In this document: positions 42,021 through 42,773 of the stretch, in pieces
How positions within the stretch are numbered: the first letter of the stretch is position 1
How the letters are laid out: each line of letters starts with the position of its first letter
Assembly (NCBI GenBank): GCA_022510585.1
Contig: JAFLTF010000009.1
Location: 1-42,773, forward strand
Origin: Lachnospiraceae bacterium
GTDB lineage: Bacteria; Bacillota; Clostridia; Lachnospirales; Lachnospiraceae
Length of the DNA stretch: 42,773 nt
Reading direction: 5' to 3'
The notes under the pieces: generated by a model
The model's input: only the letters and a program-made list of their open reading frames with translations
The model's database searches: none
Told to the model about the DNA's origin: nothing
Translations under genes and position numbers: made by a program

Positions 42021-42773
42021 TAACCTCAAAGAACAATATGAACTCTTTGGCATATCCAAACGGGTCCTTGACTTTGGCAATGAAATCCTTACATCATTAG
42101 AAGACCGATTCCGTCTCATAGACGAGACGGCGGAGTATAACCAGTTAAAAGTCATCCGTGCCATGCAGGAATGCAGAGTCAGCGAGGCATGTCTTTTGGG
42201 TACCACCGGCTATGGCTATAATGACTTGGGGCGGGATACGCTGGAAGAGGTCTATGCAAAAGTATTCCATGCACAGGATGCACTGGTCCGCCCGCAGATC
42301 ACTTGCGGTACGCATGCTCTTTCACTTGCGCTGATGAGCAATCTGCGCCCCGGGGACGAACTTTTTTCACCTGTGGGAAAACCTTATGATACCTTGGAAG
42401 AGGTCATAGGCATCCGACCGTCCAAAGGATCTCTGAAAGAATATGGCATTTCCTACAGACAAGTGGACTTAAAGCCGGATGGCAGCTTTGACTATGATGC
42501 GATCCGCAGCGCCATTCACGAAAAGACCAAAGTTGCAACCATTCAGCGATCCAAAGGTTATCAGACAAGACCTACTTTGTCGGTAGCCGGAATCGGAGAA
42601 CTGATCCGTTTTATCAAAAGCATAAAACCGGATGTCATCTGTATGGTAGACAACTGTTACGGAGAATTTGTGGAAACGATAGAACCCGGCGATGTGGGAG
42701 CGGATATGGTTGTAGGATCCCTGATCAAGAATCCGGGGGGCGGACTTGCACCGATTGGTGGCTATATTGCAGG
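41992..42773 (+). CDS. Methionine gamma-lyase family protein (aluminium-resistance type), truncated by window
   Basis: The first 260 codons of a PLP enzyme; the frame is open at the right edge. It is absent from the ORF track because it has no stop in the window. It opens MEQQANLMSNNLKEQYELFG; a second ATG at 42013 lacks a ribosome binding site, while AAAGG lies 11-12 nt before 41992. Family elements are GTTGYGYNDLGRDTLEEVYA, GTHALSLALMSNLRPGDEL, DNCYGEFVE and the likely PLP-lysine segment GSLIKNPGGGLAP. It belongs to the cystathionine gamma-synthase-like fold often labelled aluminium resistance protein; the real substrate is not established. It overlaps the miaA end by 29 nt. Confidence 0.9.
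   Translation, partial: MEQQANLMSNNLKEQYELFGISKRVLDFGNEILTSLEDRFRLIDETAEYNQLKVIRAMQECRVSEACLLGTTGYGYNDLGRDTLEEVYAKVFHAQDALVRPQITCGTHALSLALMSNLRPGDELFSPVGKPYDTLEEVIGIRPSKGSLKEYGISYRQVDLKPDGSFDYDAIRSAIHEKTKVATIQRSKGYQTRPTLSVAGIGELIRFIKSIKPDVICMVDNCYGEFVETIEPGDVGADMVVGSLIKNPGGGLAPIGGYIA

Noticed and set aside
1-42773. CRISPR array, tRNA or rRNA genes
   Set aside because: No regularly spaced direct repeats and no cloverleaf or rRNA-like stretches were seen in the intergenic regions.

Overview
The window reads as chromosomal DNA of an anaerobic, spore-forming low-GC Firmicute, most likely a member of the Lachnospiraceae. The evidence is gene content and order: a cotJABC spore-coat operon, a group B-type [FeFe] hydrogenase, the hflK/hflC pair, ruvA-ruvB-zapA followed by a U32 peptidase, asp23-fakA-recG, and the chain miaB-mutS-mutL-miaA with a methionine gamma-lyase-like gene. 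This assignment rests on family knowledge; no search was run. No rRNA, tRNA, CRISPR array, intact insertion sequence or prophage gene was found.

Layout. (1) 1-2580 is visibly more AT-rich than the rest and looks acquired. It has a strong sigma-A-like promoter, a leader with a GC-rich hairpin, a TIR-SIR2 fusion protein and a small membrane-anchored protein. This is the best candidate for a poorly described system, probably anti-phage NAD+-directed immunity. (2) 2581-3586, minus strand: cotJA-cotJB-cotJC, translationally coupled. (3) 3633-6858: an ABC exporter made of an ATPase and a permease fused to a GldG-like domain. (4) 6961-11778: hydrogenase, gltX and a short UvrD-type helicase. (5) 11784-12215: a DUF1292 gene on the minus strand with its own promoter. 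(6) 12322-15155: a GH13-like protein that has lost its catalytic nucleophile, a DUF5662 protein, and a Cys-rich small protein whose ribosome binding site lies in a hairpin. (7) 15219-17039: trpS, with a convergent histidine phosphatase. (8) 17162-22149: hflK, hflC, a TPR protein, a DUF4037 protein, a NusG-II-domain protein and a Gx-type membrane protein. (9) 22177-24302: ruvA, ruvB, zapA and a clear terminator. (10) 24323-29804: an RlhA-like U32 protein, a SEDS polymerase overlapping a class B PBP by 89 nt, and a NUDIX hydrolase. (11) 29856-35064: asp23, fakA-like, a cluster of hairpins, recG and a degV/fakB-like gene. (12) 35084-42773: miaB, mutS, mutL, miaA and a truncated methionine gamma-lyase-family gene that runs off the window.

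How they work together. Most of the plus strand is housekeeping: tRNA charging and modification (gltX, trpS, miaB, miaA), DNA repair (UvrD-like helicase, ruvAB, recG, mutSL), cell wall and division (SEDS/PBP, zapA) and lipid metabolism (fakA with a DegV/FakB partner). Several starts were moved from those in the ORF track because a Shine-Dalgarno sequence points to an internal codon. Promoter and hairpin calls were made by eye, so they are weaker than the gene calls.
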